A stretch of DNA of 64,000 nucleotides, taken from the NCBI GenBank assembly GCA_013398615.1, contig VZSR01003807.1:39299288-39363287 (forward strand), read 5' to 3'. The notes under the pieces were generated by a model. The model was not told where the DNA came from. It saw only the letters and a list, made by a program, of their open reading frames with translations, and did no database searches. The translations under genes were made by a program, and so were the position numbers. The DNA is from Brachypodius melanocephalos. Lineage: Eukaryota; Chordata; Aves; Passeriformes; Pycnonotidae. Position 1 is the stretch's first letter; the number at the start of each line of letters is the position of its first letter. Of the stretch, positions 26,701 to 41,081 are shown piece after piece.

Positions 26701-29700
26701 AATGACTAAATACAGCAGTTATTGCATTGAATGCAGCTGCCATGGTTTCCCATGAAGGATGGAGCTGCACCATATCAGGAGGAGACAAGGGAAAAGAAAT
26801 AAGGAAGATTTGGCAAGAACATTCTCTTAAAGCAGTGCTGTTTTGCAGAGTTGTAGTAGTTGTAGTTGTTTCTTTAAAGTGTGATGTCCCTTTGACAGCA
26901 CTCTGGGAGAGGATGAGGGTACTGGATGAGGCTACCTGAGCTGTGAGTGAAGCTCTGCAGGTGGCCACTCATCCTCAGCTGGGGACTTTCATCAGCACCT
27001 GCAGCCAGGTCCCAAACAAGCACTTGATTCCAGCACCACACAGTGTGATCCTCACCTCATCTGAAGCCATTTCTGAAATACTTTGTTTAATCATTATCCA
27101 GCAGCTGCTCTAAATTTGTTTCAGAAAATCAAAGTAAACACCCCTTTGGAGTGAGTGTGTTCATTCCCATGGAACCCAGGGAGCACAGGCAGGAAGAAAA
27201 GGACCTGGCTGCAGTGCTGCTGGGTGGGCATTGGACTCGTGTCAGCCCAACTCTGCTGTGCAGCACTTCTGCATTGCTTTGCAACAGCTTGCCATTCTAA
27301 AAGCCAGTCCAAAACATCCAGTTTTACTGACAAAATTTTGCAAAATTTTAGCTTTTTTTTTAGTCAAGGACTGACCACATTGATTTCTACTTCACAGTTT
27401 CATTTACATGGAAGATATAATGCAGACATGCAATTCTACAGCTTTCATTATGACTGTCCTTGTTTTGGCATACAATTTGATTTATATGTTATCTTTTCCC
27501 ATCTGTAAACTATGTATTCTCCCTTATACACACACATTCATATTAGAGAAAACATGAGGATGAAGTATGGTTTAATGAGGCAGGATGTCAAGACACAGTA
27601 AAGAAAAAAAAATAGAAAACAAAAAGGAAAAGACGTAGCAGAATAAAGGCAAGGGTTTTTTTTCCTTTGGTGACAATAAAGGATTCTGACATATGGCTTC
27701 TATCCATAGGAACAAATATAGTTAGCCTGAAAAATCCCAGAGAAGTCTGTGTGACCAATTTCAATTCAGATGAAAAACATCTTCCATAAAATAAGCAAGT
27801 GTGCTGTTTGCAGTGCAACAAATGCCTACAGTACTAACATGAATTGTGAAATCACTGGCTGTGACTGATCAGAGTTCATTAAAAATAAATCTTGGCCCAG
27901 CAGTTTTAATAAACAGAATGAGCAATAAAGGCAGCAATGATTCACTTATTTCCCCTGCAGAAAACTGTCTGATTTTGCATATTTCACTCAGTTAAAGGAT
28001 TTCTGAAGAAAAAACCTGATTCTGGCATCCAATGTAAAAATTCAAGTCTCACCTATCTGGAGGCAAGGAAAAGATAGGAGGCAGCAGTTTTCTCAGTCCT
28101 TCAGAGCCCTTCAAATTTAATTTTTCTTGGATTTATGCTGTCATTTATGACCTTGTGGGGGGGAAAAAAATCAAACCTGCATTTTCTGTTCTGCCTGACA
28201 AGGAAAGTTTGAGAACACAGGTATAAAAAGAAGGTTTTGCTCCCCCTCCATTAAGGGCAGCTCTGCCTGGTGGCTGAAGGACTGTTCACGGGGAACCAAG
28301 TGCTACCTTGGCTGGAGAGCCCACCATAGAGAGGAAAGGCAAAGCAGTTTAGAAAATACAGATAGGGTAACAGCATTGTATATCCATCTCATTGGCCAAG
28401 GAAGGAATGGATTAATGACCTGTCCTGGAAATAGAGTCTGCATTTGAATGCTCCATCACACATGTAGGCTAAGAAAAATCAATGGAAGAGGCATAAAAGG
28501 TGACAGCACCGTGCTGCTCAGAGGCACGAGCACCACGGTGCTAATGCTGCCCCAAAGCTGGCTGCTGAAGTGCTCAGGCCTCCACCCAGGGTGCAGTGGC
28601 ACTTACCAACACTGAGCACAGCCTGGACACCTGCAGGAGTGCTACAGATCTAATCTGGCACAAACCCCAGAAATCTAGCTTGCTGCTTCCTGGCTCAGGA
28701 AAAGCGGAGCAAGTAGCACACAGGCACAGCACTTGGGTGAAAAGGTCACATGCTTCCTCTGCATTTTTCACTCTTATTTTATTTTTTACCTCACAAAACA
28801 GGAACAGCAATTGGACAAAATCAGTTCCAGAGCATGGTAAAGTGTATTATTTATGGTACACACAATGCAAAACAAGTATGTCATCTACTAATGCTGGCTC
28901 TTCTCTGGCACTGGGACACAGAGAGCAATGCAAGTGGGTGCACCTTGCTGATATTATGGAAGTCCAGAAAGCATTAATAGGAATTAATAATAAGAGGTCA
29001 GGGATATTCTGTTCCTCCCTGCCATCTCTTTTTCCTTCCCTGCCACCTTCCTTCCCCATTGCTGTCTCCACACAGTCCCAAGTCTGGTTGCACTCTCGAA
29101 GAGCAATAATCCCTACTAGAGCTCTGTGCTGACATTTCATAGCTCAGGAGCCCAGTTATTGAAAATTGTGAAGCATCTATCAGTAAATACACTTTCAACA
29201 GCAAGCTCCTGCATTAAAGTAAGCACACAGAAAAATCTGAATATTGGCATGGCAAAGACAGCTGCTCTAAGCCAAGATCATGCAATTTCCAGTCAGCCTT
29301 TATCAGGCAATTTCCGCATTTGGGTAGGGCCAGTGCCAAATTCACCGCGGAGTCGGAGAGACAAAGGTGTAGTAATCCTGGTCTGAAGCCCAGTGAAGTG
29401 GGTGGAAAATCACACACTGGTCTCAAGGTCCTTGGAAACATACCTGTAAGTGGGGAGGAGCAGAGTACTCTGGTGACCTACCATAGCAGCTCTGGATTTG
29501 GGGGAAATATCTTCTCTAAATCAAAACCCTTGCTGTGCAAGTGTAAACTCAGAGTGTGCATGCAAGAAGTGATTCCTGGAGGGTATTGGTCATTTATACT
29601 CTAAGATAAATGATTTTAATGAAGTAACAATGTTTACTTTTCCTTTGCTGCGGCAGAACACAGAGCACCTTCCTGAAAGGTCACTGAGGTTAAATAAACT

Positions 29701-31867
29701 ACATTTAGTCACATTACAGTTAAAACCCAGGGCTGCTCCTGTGCAGGAGAGGGGTCTTTGTTATTCTCCTGGGTATGATAACTCGTGCAGCTTATTGCTT
29801 TGCACCTTGTATCTCTAATTCAAAAAGGCAAGTAAATCAAAGGCTCGTGGGAGACTGATGCAGGTCAACAGATTTGTATTTGAAGGGTTTGTATATTCTG
29901 ATGACCTTTCATCACTGGGGTTTCTCACATACAAGGCTTTGTGCCAGAACTGATCCTACAAGCCAGCATGTGCCCAGAGGGATACATCACTCACCTGTTT
30001 TCAGGACTTCTCTTTTGAAACCTGATTTTGTTTGCTATTTTCATTCATTTTCTCATGACTGGCAACACGATGAGTAATAAATGAGGTTATGTCTTGGAGA
30101 TTTGATAGCAGCAGCATGCTGCAATGATTTCTGTCCTTTAAGCTGGCCAGAGCAGGGTGTTTTTTTAGCTTGTAGTCTCTTTAGCTGCATGGCCTACTGC
30201 CTAAACCCTTCATTTTGATTCGATAAAGATCTCTCTTCACCCACTTTGTAGGCCTTAGATGAAGGACAGTCCCCGTTCATCAAATCCGAGGAAGACTGTG
30301 GGAGATGAGAGAGACATATCTGTGTTTTTCCACACAACCTGTTATGGTAACAAGCACTCCACTGTAATGTTTGCTGACAGATGTTCAAGGCTTGGGAAAA
30401 AAAAAAAAAAAATCTGCTTTCAGCTGATGGCTTCACCACCACTTTAGAAATAATTGTTAGTTCCAGGCTCCTGAGTTCATGAGGGCAGAGAAACGGCAGG
30501 AGGAAAACAGATGAACGGGTAACAAGGGGGAAGAACAAAATGGGAAAATAAAACCTTGGTGCTGACAGAGCTGACAAATGTAATATCTCCTGGGCTGCAA
30601 GGAAGAAAAAAAAAAAAAGAGTTGGATGGGAAAGAGCTGGAGCAGTGACTCTCAAACAGCTCTGAAGCTAAACCATTGTGGAGGTCCAAACTCCCCACCA
30701 GGCCCTGGACCAAGTATTTAGTTGTTATATGTGTGCCCCAACAGTGCCCAGGAGGAGCTTGGGGTGGATATCCCTCCTCAGAGCACTGAGAGGGCATCTC
30801 TGAGGCATGGGCCATCCTGGGAGAAGATGGGGACCTGTGCTTTTGTGGAGTCTGTATAACAGTTTGAGCACAAAGGAAGTGTCTGGGGAGTTTCTGGCAC
30901 CAGCAAAAGGTCTCCCATTAGTTGATCCAACGTACTGTGGCTGTGGCTTGGGGCATGATGCTGCCCTGGACAAGAAGCTCAGTGTGCAAGGTCTGCAAAA
31001 TCATGGATGGCCTTGCTGGGATGAACAAATTCACCAAGCTGAGTCCTGCTCATAACAGTGGGAATGAGGCAAATAATCATTTTGAATGTGAGGCGCTGCA
31101 TGAACCAGGCACATCAGCAAACTTCAGTCACCTCTGAATTCCTGGCTCTCCCCTAGGAATGGTCTTGCCTCTGGCATAGCCAGATTTTCTCAAAGGCTAC
31201 TAATCTTTTCCCAGCTATGGCCTGAGCAACTGGAGCATGGAGGGAATGATTAATCTCAAGCAATGAGACTTCATATCACTGACAGTTTGTTTGGGTTTTT
31301 TTTTTTTTTTTTTTAGTTAGGATGACAGAGATATATGTGTAGGAACTGGAAATCCTGTGAGTGTATCCATTTCAAAACACTGTTGGAAAGGTTTTCTCTG
31401 CTTGTGGACGGGCTGTAGCAACATGATCCCTTTCTCTCTTCATTTCCTTCTTCCCCTATCCCAAGCTGTCAGGGATGACTGGAAAGACTACTCACAGTCT
31501 TTCTCAAAATTTCCATTACCTGGCTTCATTTTTCCTTCTTGCTTCTCATTTTGCCATCTCAGGTATCTATGAAAAGGTAAAAAAGCTTATTTAATCTGAA
31601 GTTCAAAGTAAACTGGCTGTGCTATCACCTTGCACATATCCCTGTCTTCTCTGGCAGCATGGAAGTATTTGTTTGCTCACTGTGAATGTTGCAGTGATTT
31701 GTATATCTACTCTTAAAAAAATGAATCAAAGGATTAATAATATACCACTAAGTAGCATTCCTTTTCGTAAAGTTGCATCCATATCCCAAATGTTGCATGA
31801 GTAGCAGATTCTGAAGATATGAACTTCAATATGAGACTGAAAAACCATGTCAGTTTTCAGCTTTAAC
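23750..31867. other. Intergenic DNA, no gene recognised
   Basis: AT-rich sequence with scattered open frames. The largest are 28596-29132 plus (178 codons) and 30194-30655 minus (153 codons). Neither shows a domain, a coding-like composition or a splice structure. Homopolymers include 16 A at 30397-30412 and 19 T at 31296-31314. No RNA gene is recognised. Confidence 0.5.
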
Positions 31868-32336
31868 TGATGCCTAGAGAGGCTGACCTAGATCAAAGGC
31901 TACACAGAGTTAAAGGAATAAAGTAGGTATTTATTAAAAGGCCTTCCAAGGACACACCTTGGGCAGTACAAGAGCCTGGCTGGGACTCTGCCCAAGACGG
32001 ATCCAAGGTGGACCCAAGATGGAAGCAAGATGGACAACTTGTCACGAGTTTTCCCACTTTTAATAGTTTTGGTCCATTTACATATTGTGGTTAATTGTCC
32101 AATTACAGCTTCAGGTTATGAAGTCCCATCCTCCTGGTTTGCTCTCTTCAATTTGCTGGTTTTTATGCCTTTTGGGCCAGAGGCTGTAAAGGTGTCCTTG
32201 ATTCTCAAGCTGGAAAATGATTGTTTTGTCTAACTACCCTGTGAAGAGAACTTGCTAACACTTATATGAAGCTCAGAGTCACACACTAAGGCAGTACAGA
32301 ATCTGAAAAATATGAAAGCTAAAACTTAAGGCACCA
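31868..32336 (-). mobile_element. Solo LTR, second family
   Basis: The plus strand starts TGATGCCTAGAGAGG and ends AAGGCACCA, so the ends form an inverted pair of the form TGRTGCCT. On the minus strand an AATAAA lies near 31926-31933, about 60 bp from the 3' end, as expected for an LTR poly(A) signal. The region next to it contains 'ggccttccaaggacacaccttgggcag' and repeated AAGATGG/AAGGTGG motifs (about 31996-32033). I recognise this pattern from songbird LTRs but cannot name the family. No internal retroviral sequence adjoins, and no target-site duplication is obvious. Confidence 0.7.
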
Positions 32337-35300
32337 CAAAAAGCCTTGACATTACCTGTTTAAAGGTGCATATATGTTGTTTCTGCACTGTTATTCTGAA
32401 AGACAGTTAATTCAATAAAAGGTAGCAGCATGTGGGGTTTTTTTTTCCTATGTGCAACACTTTCTACAAATAACATTCTCTAAAAGACAGGCAAAGTTTA
32501 GAAGCTTTTCTTTTCTGTGGATGAATCATTTGGCCATTTGAATAGACTGAACTAATAGGAATTCCAGTAGCTTGAGCCTTGTATACCAGAGAGAATGACA
32601 GCAGTGCGTAACAAGAAGGAGTGTATCGTGTGTGCATCCCTCCTTTCATAAATCCAGTTCTGACATATTAATACTAGACAGGAGGGAAAAATTCTAGATG
32701 AGAAACTATTCATCCCATTGTCTCTGTGGCTGTGGAGGTAATTGTGATGAATTGCTCTAGAATATTTTTTGAGTTTTCTGCAAGCACTTTGGCCCTACAT
32801 TTTTTAATTGAATCTTTAGCATTTTATTAAAGGGTACAATGTTTTCCCAGGATGTACTGGAAGAAGAATGTCTCAAAATGGAAAAACTAAGTACATTTTC
32901 CGTTATTTATGCCATTGACTCTGCACACATAATATGTAGAGCAGAACTTTGGCAGGTGTTAATCAGTATATTTTCCTTCACACCAGCAGAGCTGCTTCAG
33001 TTTATACCAGCTGAGAATCTGGCTCTGTATATTAAATAAAAAAAAAAAAAAGTGGGTCTGGCTTCCTGATCTTTTGTAGTAGACTCACAAAACTGTTCGT
33101 TATTGAGCTGTGGGCTTGAAAAGCAATCTCACTTTTCAGTATTGGCAGCAGGCTGAAGAAATGGGAACATGGTGTGCTGAGCTCCTGGGTAGAAGAAATG
33201 TTTTCTTCCAAACCATAACAACCTTTTTGGCTATCTGAAGAAATATGTTCAAACTTCCTTGCCAAGGAAAGGTGGGACACTAGCCAGTTACTACATGAAG
33301 GCTTTGAAGATGGAGGGAATAATAAAAGGGGGAAAAAATTTAAGAGAAAAATCTTCTTGCTCCCAGATGGGTAGCTAAGGTGTAACCATTCTTCTCTCTG
33401 TTTTGAGATCAGAAGCATATATTGGCCTGATACATGAAAATCAATAATTGACTTTTTTTTTTTTTCAGTTCCTTGCCTCAGATGTGGTGTCTGGTTTTCA
33501 TATGACTGCAAGGCTTTAAAATAGTGAGTTTCCAAGAATGCCTTCAGGTGGTATTTCTGATCTGTACATGGTTCTGGACCAAGCTCTTTGAAAGTTCATG
33601 CACACTACAATTTGCTATATTTGCAAACTACAGCCTGCACACTCTAATGTGATTTATCAGAGGTAAATCAATCAAAACCCTGCCTGATATTCCTGATTTA
33701 ATGAGGAGAAGAGGCAAGACATAATTTTGGGGAAGAAATCAGGAATTCTGGGGGAAAACAGGCACATTATTTTGGCAAAAATTATACAAATGCACATGTG
33801 TATTAATAATAGAAATTGTCATCTGCAAATGATTGCTTTCAGAAAAAAAATAGTAAAAACTTAGGTGGAAGTTGGAGGAAAATTAGGAAGCTGTATAAAT
33901 ATATGCACACTATTTTTTTTTCTAATCCTTAGACAAGCTTCTTTCAATCAAGACAATTAGGATAAGCTCAGAGGAGCACTGGTTCTTATGCATTGAAACA
34001 TGAAACAAGGTTCTCATAATGTGAGGCTCTTGTGAGACCTTAAGGTCACAAAAAGTGACCTTTATATAACAAATTTTGGGGGAAAGGGTGTAAAAGCTTG
34101 ATGGGTTTGAATGTCAAAGTCTGGTGTCCACTGACTGTGCTTAGACGTTGCAATTGCTTGTTTTGCAAGGAATGAACTTTTGAATGTATTGAGCACACTA
34201 TTTTAAAGACTAGATCTCTCTTTAATAAGCAATATTTTGTCACCCCAGAATTTTATTATATCAGACTGATTTTTAAATTATGTTTTCTGAGTCTGACCTA
34301 AACTCCTAAATAGCTCTATTATGTCCAGTGACCTCGTTCTTATCAGGTTTACAGGTCAGTGGTGAATTAAGCAGCTGGCTTCCTGCTAATTAATCCTATT
34401 TAGTTAAAGAACTGGTAGACTGAATTATCTCTGTTAAAAGGAAGTTTTTACATGATTGGCACCAGGTTACTGTTATGAATGACAACCCTTTGCAACTCTA
34501 ACATACAATACATAAGCAGAAATGTAGAAGAGCAAAAAAAGATGACAGCATACAAATGCCGTCTTGTTCTTCAGGTTTTCCCTATGACATGAAGGATCAG
34601 TATTATTAAAGCAACCCAGATGGCACTTTGAAATTACACCAGGTGAGTCCAGGTGTCTTGTCAGAAGCCCAAGTCTCCAGCTGGTGTGACTGTAGATGGG
34701 AGAGACAGACAAAGCCAATGGCATATTTCTGTACACAGTCGTTGTACCACTCCAGAATAGCAGTGGCCTGGCAGAATTGAAACCCCCTGCATATCAGGAA
34801 GCCTCTATCAAAATGTCTGATATCGAGATTGCACAGCTTGCCATAACTTCGAGGCCCCAGAGGAACCTTTTTTTTTTTCATGTCAGGTTTTGAAATCAAT
34901 GGGCTACATTAACTACAACGACCTTCTGGAAAACACATGGCAGTACAAAAAGGATAGGGCAAACAAGAACTATAAATTGGTGAGCAGAAATGTATTTGGT
35001 GGTTTTAGTTCAAGTTGGGTGAGCTGTAAATGCACCAACAGGTTTAGAGCTGCTTCTCTTTTATTGCTTTTCCCTTTTCTTATTGCCTTTAATTATCACC
35101 ACTATTGTGCCTTTCATACCTTATTGTTTGGTCTAGAGTGAAGTGGATGAAGTGTGTGACAGGCAGGGTTCACCTTGCCCACAGGCATATCTTAGGAGGG
35201 GGTCGGAGAGGGAGAGAAAGAAGGAGAAGGCAGTGTTTATAAATGACCTTATTTTTACTGATCTTGACTTATCACATGGAATTTGCGGAACTGCACCTAT

Positions 35301-37369
35301 GAAAAATACGCATTTAATAGGACAGCAATTGGCACAGGGGAGCAAGATTAGCTGTTCTGGGGACTACTGAACAATGGATGCATTTTTGCCTGAGCTGCTC
35401 AGGATAACCCACTTGTGCAGGTCCTGTGTCACTCATCCAGCAGGCTTTACTGCCCAGAGCTGCCAGAGCCCTGGCGTGGGCAGCATCTGGACACTGCAGC
35501 TGCGGCTTTGAACAAAGGTTGGGCAGATGCCACTCACAGAATGCTGGGGATATAAAGATATGTGTTCACTCTGGTCAGGATGAAGAGGACCAGGGTTGGG
35601 GGAAGCCCATAAAAAACTAAATAATTAGAAGTCAAATAATCTACATAGAAAGATTATTAAATCCTGGGTCCTCTCCTAGGGGCACTGAGGTGTTTTTGTC
35701 TGTGGGACAAACCCAAACACTTGTGGTTTGTTCCACTCCTTTAGGATTAGAACAAGAATACTAAATCCTTGGTGGATATTTCAGATGGAACAGGGCAGAA
35801 ACTGAGAGATGCTAAAAGGTGACTGCTGCATTTGCATTATTCAGGTTGAATAGAAAGTATAGTTTTAATATTTTGGACATCTCAGACACCAAAAGAAAAT
35901 GTATGTTAGCTAGCAAGAGGAAAAGAAGACACAATTATTAAGTAAAAAGGTCTGATTTAGGACTTCAGCTCCACTAAAAACTGTTTTAAGGATCTAAATA
36001 TCCCTCATTTCTCCTCTAAAGGACCACTGCCAGCTAAAGAGTGACCATGGTGTCCCAGTACACATGGCCCAGGCCTTAGGTAGGCATGATTCAAAACAAA
36101 AGGTGATGAGGAGCTCTTTACCTGGGTTGTCAGCAAGCTGATCATAATGTAGCAAGTCTTTTAATGTTAAGAAAAGGTACCGATATCGGAATGCAAAATG
36201 ATACATTAAATTACACATTTTGTGATGAATTGCTAACATATTCTAGTGTCCAAAACTAAAGAACCTGTATTCAACAGCACAAGAAACATGTGAAGTAAAT
36301 ATCTTCTGCACTAAATTTGCATTGAAAGACCAGAGAAAGTTGCATTTCTTTATACAGGAATATAAACACATACACCAGAAAAGGAGGTGATGAATAAGAG
36401 GGACGTAGAATATGCAAAAAGCTTTGGCTGCTGGGTGATTGTTATCTGTCTGGGCTGTGTCTGAGGGGTCCAAACATTTACTCCTTAGTGAGTACAGAAG
36501 GTTTATGAACTGCACTTAAATGTGGGGCATTTGTGCAGCAGTAAAAAGCAGGAATTCAAAAATGTTCTCATTTAAAAAAAATGAATTTTTGCAAAAATAA
36601 ATAAACAAACAGGAAATCAGATTCTTGAAATTTCATTAGCATATTTTTTATGTGGTTGCAGTCAGTCCCTTCTGCCTTTGAGGACCACACGTTTGCTGTG
36701 CTACACTGTAGCACTGTATAATACAGCCTAACACGTGCACAATACAATTAATTCGAGCTAAGCTGAGCTAAGTATACCCAAGTACACTTCTGGCTTTCAT
36801 CACGTGCAGTTAAAGCACTGACCTATTCAGTTCCAAAACGAGTGCCTGGGTGATTTTTTCATCTTCTATATCTTAAGATGATCTGTGAAAATCAAAGGAG
36901 TCAGTTCTGTACTGCGTGGCTCCCCACCACACAGACTTACTGAACAATCTATTCTGGAACTCATGTACTTCCAAATGACACATAAACCTTTAAGCCTTAA
37001 ATCAACTGACTGCACATTTACTGGCATGGTTATTTTTAATTCTCCACCTCATTTTGCACACTAATAATCTCATGCCTGGCAAATTGGGATGATCTGGCTT
37101 AAAAGTTCAGCTGCAGCCATGTTAAAAAGACCAGAGGAAATGGATAGCTCATCTCTGGAAAATGCAGCCCCTTGGAGTAACGCCAGAACTCCTTAAAAAC
37201 AAATCAGCTCAGCATTACAGTTTAGTAGATGCAAAATGGCGAAATCATTTCCAGGCTGTTTATTTGTCCCATGGCTCCCATGCTGTCATTAGCGGAGAGC
37301 AGCTTTGCCCATCCCTAGTTTTGTGCATTCCCCAGGTGTGGTGTTTTGAAGGGCACGTGCTAATTCTGT

Positions 37370-37650
37370 GCCTTTAGTACACGAGCACGTAAACAATCAG
37401 AGGCAGCTAGTGCTAAGGAGAGTAGCTGCTGGAAGTGCTGCGAGAAGCGTCCTGGCACTTCCACCCCACTCCCCAGCATGCCGCCCATGGGAGAGAAAAC
37501 GTAGGAGGAGGCAGCCAGAGACGAAAGCTGGCAGAGCAGTTGCAGCTGCCGTCAAAGCAGGAACGGCACTGGTGCTTTCCGTAGCTGGATCTGGGTTTCC
37601 TCTGCTCCTGGCGACCACCTTTTCGATCAGCCCACTTCCCTCAGCCTCAG
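37370..37650. promoter_or_regulatory. Local CpG-enriched patch, possible distal element
   Basis: CpG dinucleotides are scarce for many kilobases on either side. They are clustered here (for example in ACGAGCACGT, GAAGCGTCC, GCCGCCC, AACGTAGG, GACGAAAG, GCCGTC, AACGGC, TCCGTAG, GGCGACC and TTCGATC). GC content rises with them. An open frame on each strand crosses the patch but neither resembles a known protein. It may be a small unmethylated regulatory element, a remote promoter or a young GC-rich insertion. Confidence 0.25.
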
Positions 37651-40600
37651 GGCTTCTTCCTCCATCTGCCTGCTCACCTGCCCTGCTGCCTGCTTTGGGC
37701 TTCCCTTTGACTTGTCAGTGAGTCCAGGAGGTCAGTGGAGATGCAATGGGGGATGCCAGTGCCCCTGCCTCTTCACAGGACTGGCACAGAATGACATGGG
37801 GCTTCTTTGGCCTCTGGGCACAGCCAGGGCAAAGTGTGGTTAGTAATTAAACACTGAGCTACTGTAAGACAGAAATTTAGGTGTGGCGAGTGGTGAGTGA
37901 TGAAAAGCTGCACATTTTGATTAACAGGAACACCAAGTCACTTTGCCTGCAGGGGACTGGCTGCTTTTAAGAGGTTGCTCGTTTAGTCATAAAGATGATG
38001 TGATTTAAGACAGATGCTGGAAGGATGTGTACAACACCAGTGTTTATTGGGCATCTGCTGCTTAACAGCAATCAAGGAGCAATTGTTCAGAGCAACAAAG
38101 CCCTGTAAATTATGTGGTGGATAATAACATATCATAGACAGATAAAAATGTATTATCTGCATCAAGTGGGCACACAGTGTGATGTAAGCAGCAGAAAAGG
38201 AATAATGCACCTCTGCTTCCTTGCTGTGGATTGTGATGTCGAATGGCTGGCAGAGCAACACCTATCACAGGAGGATTTTTCATATGAAGCTGCCTCATCA
38301 GTGGGCCCACCAGAGACACAAGACTCCTATCAAAAAAAGTCCTGGGATTGTTGGAAAGAGACTGATGGGGAATCAACCCTCTCATATGAAGAAATTCTGC
38401 GTACCACCTCAAGAAATAATCCAGGGTTGTTTGTCAGGCCTTCTGTGTAAAAGCACAGATAGTTTCTTCATAAAATTCTCTGTATGTAGAGAAAAAATCC
38501 TTCCCTTATTATTCTAGTAAGAATCATAGCAACATTTGGCATGTGGAATAGAAATCTCTCTGAAGCTCTGCATTAGTACAACAGGTCTCCAGGGTAAAGC
38601 AATATTTGGAATTCAGTGGCAAATGAAACAAATGTTATGCTGATAAATAAGAATCTCTGGGGGTTAATTTTGAAAACAAAAACTATTCTTCAGCAGAGGA
38701 ACAACAAATAGACTTAAAATATTCCCATGCCACTCACTCTGACTTCATTTACCAGGTCACCTTGCAGGACTGTAACACTTGACAGCACTTTCAGATGCAC
38801 AGTGGTACAATCACAAGAAATTCCTTAATGTTGGGGAAAAAGACTTGAGGAGCAGGTCTGGACTGCAAGGGAGCTGAAGCTGTTGCTCAGGATAAGATTA
38901 GGTTTGGATATGAGTAGGAGGCAAGCTTAGGGCTCTTTTTCAAAAGGACGAAATTTCACAAACCGTTCTCTGCATTTTGGCTAAGATAAGCTTAGAGGAT
39001 TTTCACTGTGATGGGGAACATTTAAACATCAGGGCTGGAAAAGAAGGTTCCATTCCCAGTTCAGTATCTTTTTACAAACCCAACGGTGGGTTGAGGTTAC
39101 ACTCTGTGATGACTCCTCCTAATTCCATAGCAGAGCCCACCATGGGTTTGCATGTCCAAAGGATCTGTCTAAAAAAAAAAGAGAGCTTAAAAGGACCATG
39201 TAGTGCTGCTTCTAAGAGAGTTTTTGCACTTTGACTTCTAGTCTCTGCCCTTTTATCCTTGTGAGGGCTTCACAGTAAAAAAAAAAAAGAGCATAAATGT
39301 GATAGCTGCCCTTATTTCAGTGTTAATGTTATTTGTGCCGTGCTATTTTTATCTACGCACAAAGCCAGCTTATTGTCCAGAGCTCAGCTGGGATATTGCT
39401 GAGCTCAGCAGGACTGAGGAGCCAGAGCTGCTGCCCTGAAGAAGAGGCTGCTCCTGCCTCCTGGGAAGGGGGCAGCAGCTGATCTCCAAACTCAGCGGGA
39501 GATGGATGTGGGAGCTGGTCTGATCATCTCCCAGCCAGGGAAAGGCTTCTGGCTCCTAGGGCTTGCTGATTTCTGAGATCCTCAAAGGCAGTGAGACCCA
39601 TGTCTCAGTGGCACAACTCAGTCAAGACTTCTGTGCTCTGGCAACTGCTCCTCAGGAAAGCAACAACTCTCCCGTCTGCACAGCAAGAGTTTGTAATTCT
39701 CTCTGAGCTAAACCGGGTTGCAGCTGCTGCTGTGCCGCTGCCCATCCCTCGCAGCAGTAAACAGGGCTGGCAATGCTCTGGTGGTGCTCAGCAGGGGCTG
39801 GAGCCTCGGGGTGCTTGGCTTGCATTGCACAAAGACTGGTGGTAACTTGCAGCTGTGGTAGGGGATGGCCTTTGACGCAGCTCATTCCATTTGGGATCCT
39901 GCAGGGTCTCAGCAAGAGAACTGGCAGCACAGATTGGAGCCTTCTCCTCATCAGAGGCAGCTCTCTTCCCTTCTACTGAGGTGGTGGCAGTGCATAGTGC
40001 TACAAAATAAGCTGCCTAAGGTACTCATATGTATAATTTTCAAATTCCTGGAGGAAAAATCCTTCATGGGAAAAATCCTCTTTTTTTGACACGCATGACA
40101 TGCTTTCCTTTCTAATTAGAAAAAAAAAAAAAAAAAAGGTTTTGTTTTGTTCTGTTTGGTTTTGATTTTTTTTTAATACCCTGCTTTTGCTTTGAAATGT
40201 ACTTGATAAATTGCCTAGTTTATTTTTTCTCTGTACTCCGACTAAACACTCATCTCTGTCATAATTTTGCTCTTTGAATTTAGCATGCAAAAACAGGGCA
40301 TGGTATGGAGAAGCAGGTTTTCCCGTGAAAGAAAAGGACACCCATGGAAGAAAAAAAGGAGTATTGTAGTTGTTGCTGTGGCAAAGTACATCACAGTATT
40401 CTTGCTTGTGGGAGTAGTGCAATTCCAAACCAGGTCCTTCCTTCAGCTGCCATCACTAGCATGTAGAGAGCTGAGAGTCATCAGTGGTGGGGAAACAAAA
40501 AAGGATTAACAAGGAAAAAAAAAAAAAGAGAGAGAGAGAGAAAAAAGAAAAGGACAAATTTGCAAATTTGCACGTTTATTAAGATTAAGAGTGAATGAAT

Positions 40601-41036
40601 GCCTACTGACATCTTGCAACATCTCTTGTAAGATGCACAGACTGTGGTACTCTCCAGCTCTTTGCTTCTTTGGATAAGTGCTCTCATACCATTTTGATCT
40701 ATTGCTACACAGAGTTTTGGTTGTGTTCCCACTTGTACAACCCTGACATGTTGAGTTTCATTCTTTCATCTTCACATTATTTTGATTCTTTGCCCTTAGG
40801 CCAAAGATCCATTCATAGAACTCTAGATAATCAAAATGTGCTCTAGTATGTGTAATGGTTATACATTTGCTCTAAACAAGCACATTTTCCCTTCCTGGGA
40901 ACAACGAGAGATAGGCAACCTTGTTTAAGAGCAGCCTGCTACCTTCAGCAGACTCAGGTGAGATGTAAAGTCATGTGGGATGAAAGCTAAAAAAATCTTA
41001 TTGTGCCTCTATGCAGGTATTTGTCAGTATTAATTC

Positions 41037-41081
41037 AGTTTTAACAGTTTTAACAGTTTTAACTTCAAGGCAGTTTTAACA
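41037..41081. repeat. Short tandem repeat, AGTTTTAAC unit
   Basis: The 9-bp unit AGTTTTAAC occurs three times in direct succession from 41038. A fourth copy follows after a 9-bp interruption (TTCAAGGC-type spacer). It is a simple local repeat with no evident function. Confidence 0.8.

Noticed and set aside
28596..29132. 178-codon plus-strand open frame
   Set aside because: No conserved motif or domain, and ordinary non-coding composition. Open frames this long are expected once or twice in 64 kb.
33032..33535. 167-codon minus-strand open frame
   Set aside because: Starts and ends in low-complexity poly-Lys and poly-Phe runs. Peptide looks random and no splice or family evidence exists.
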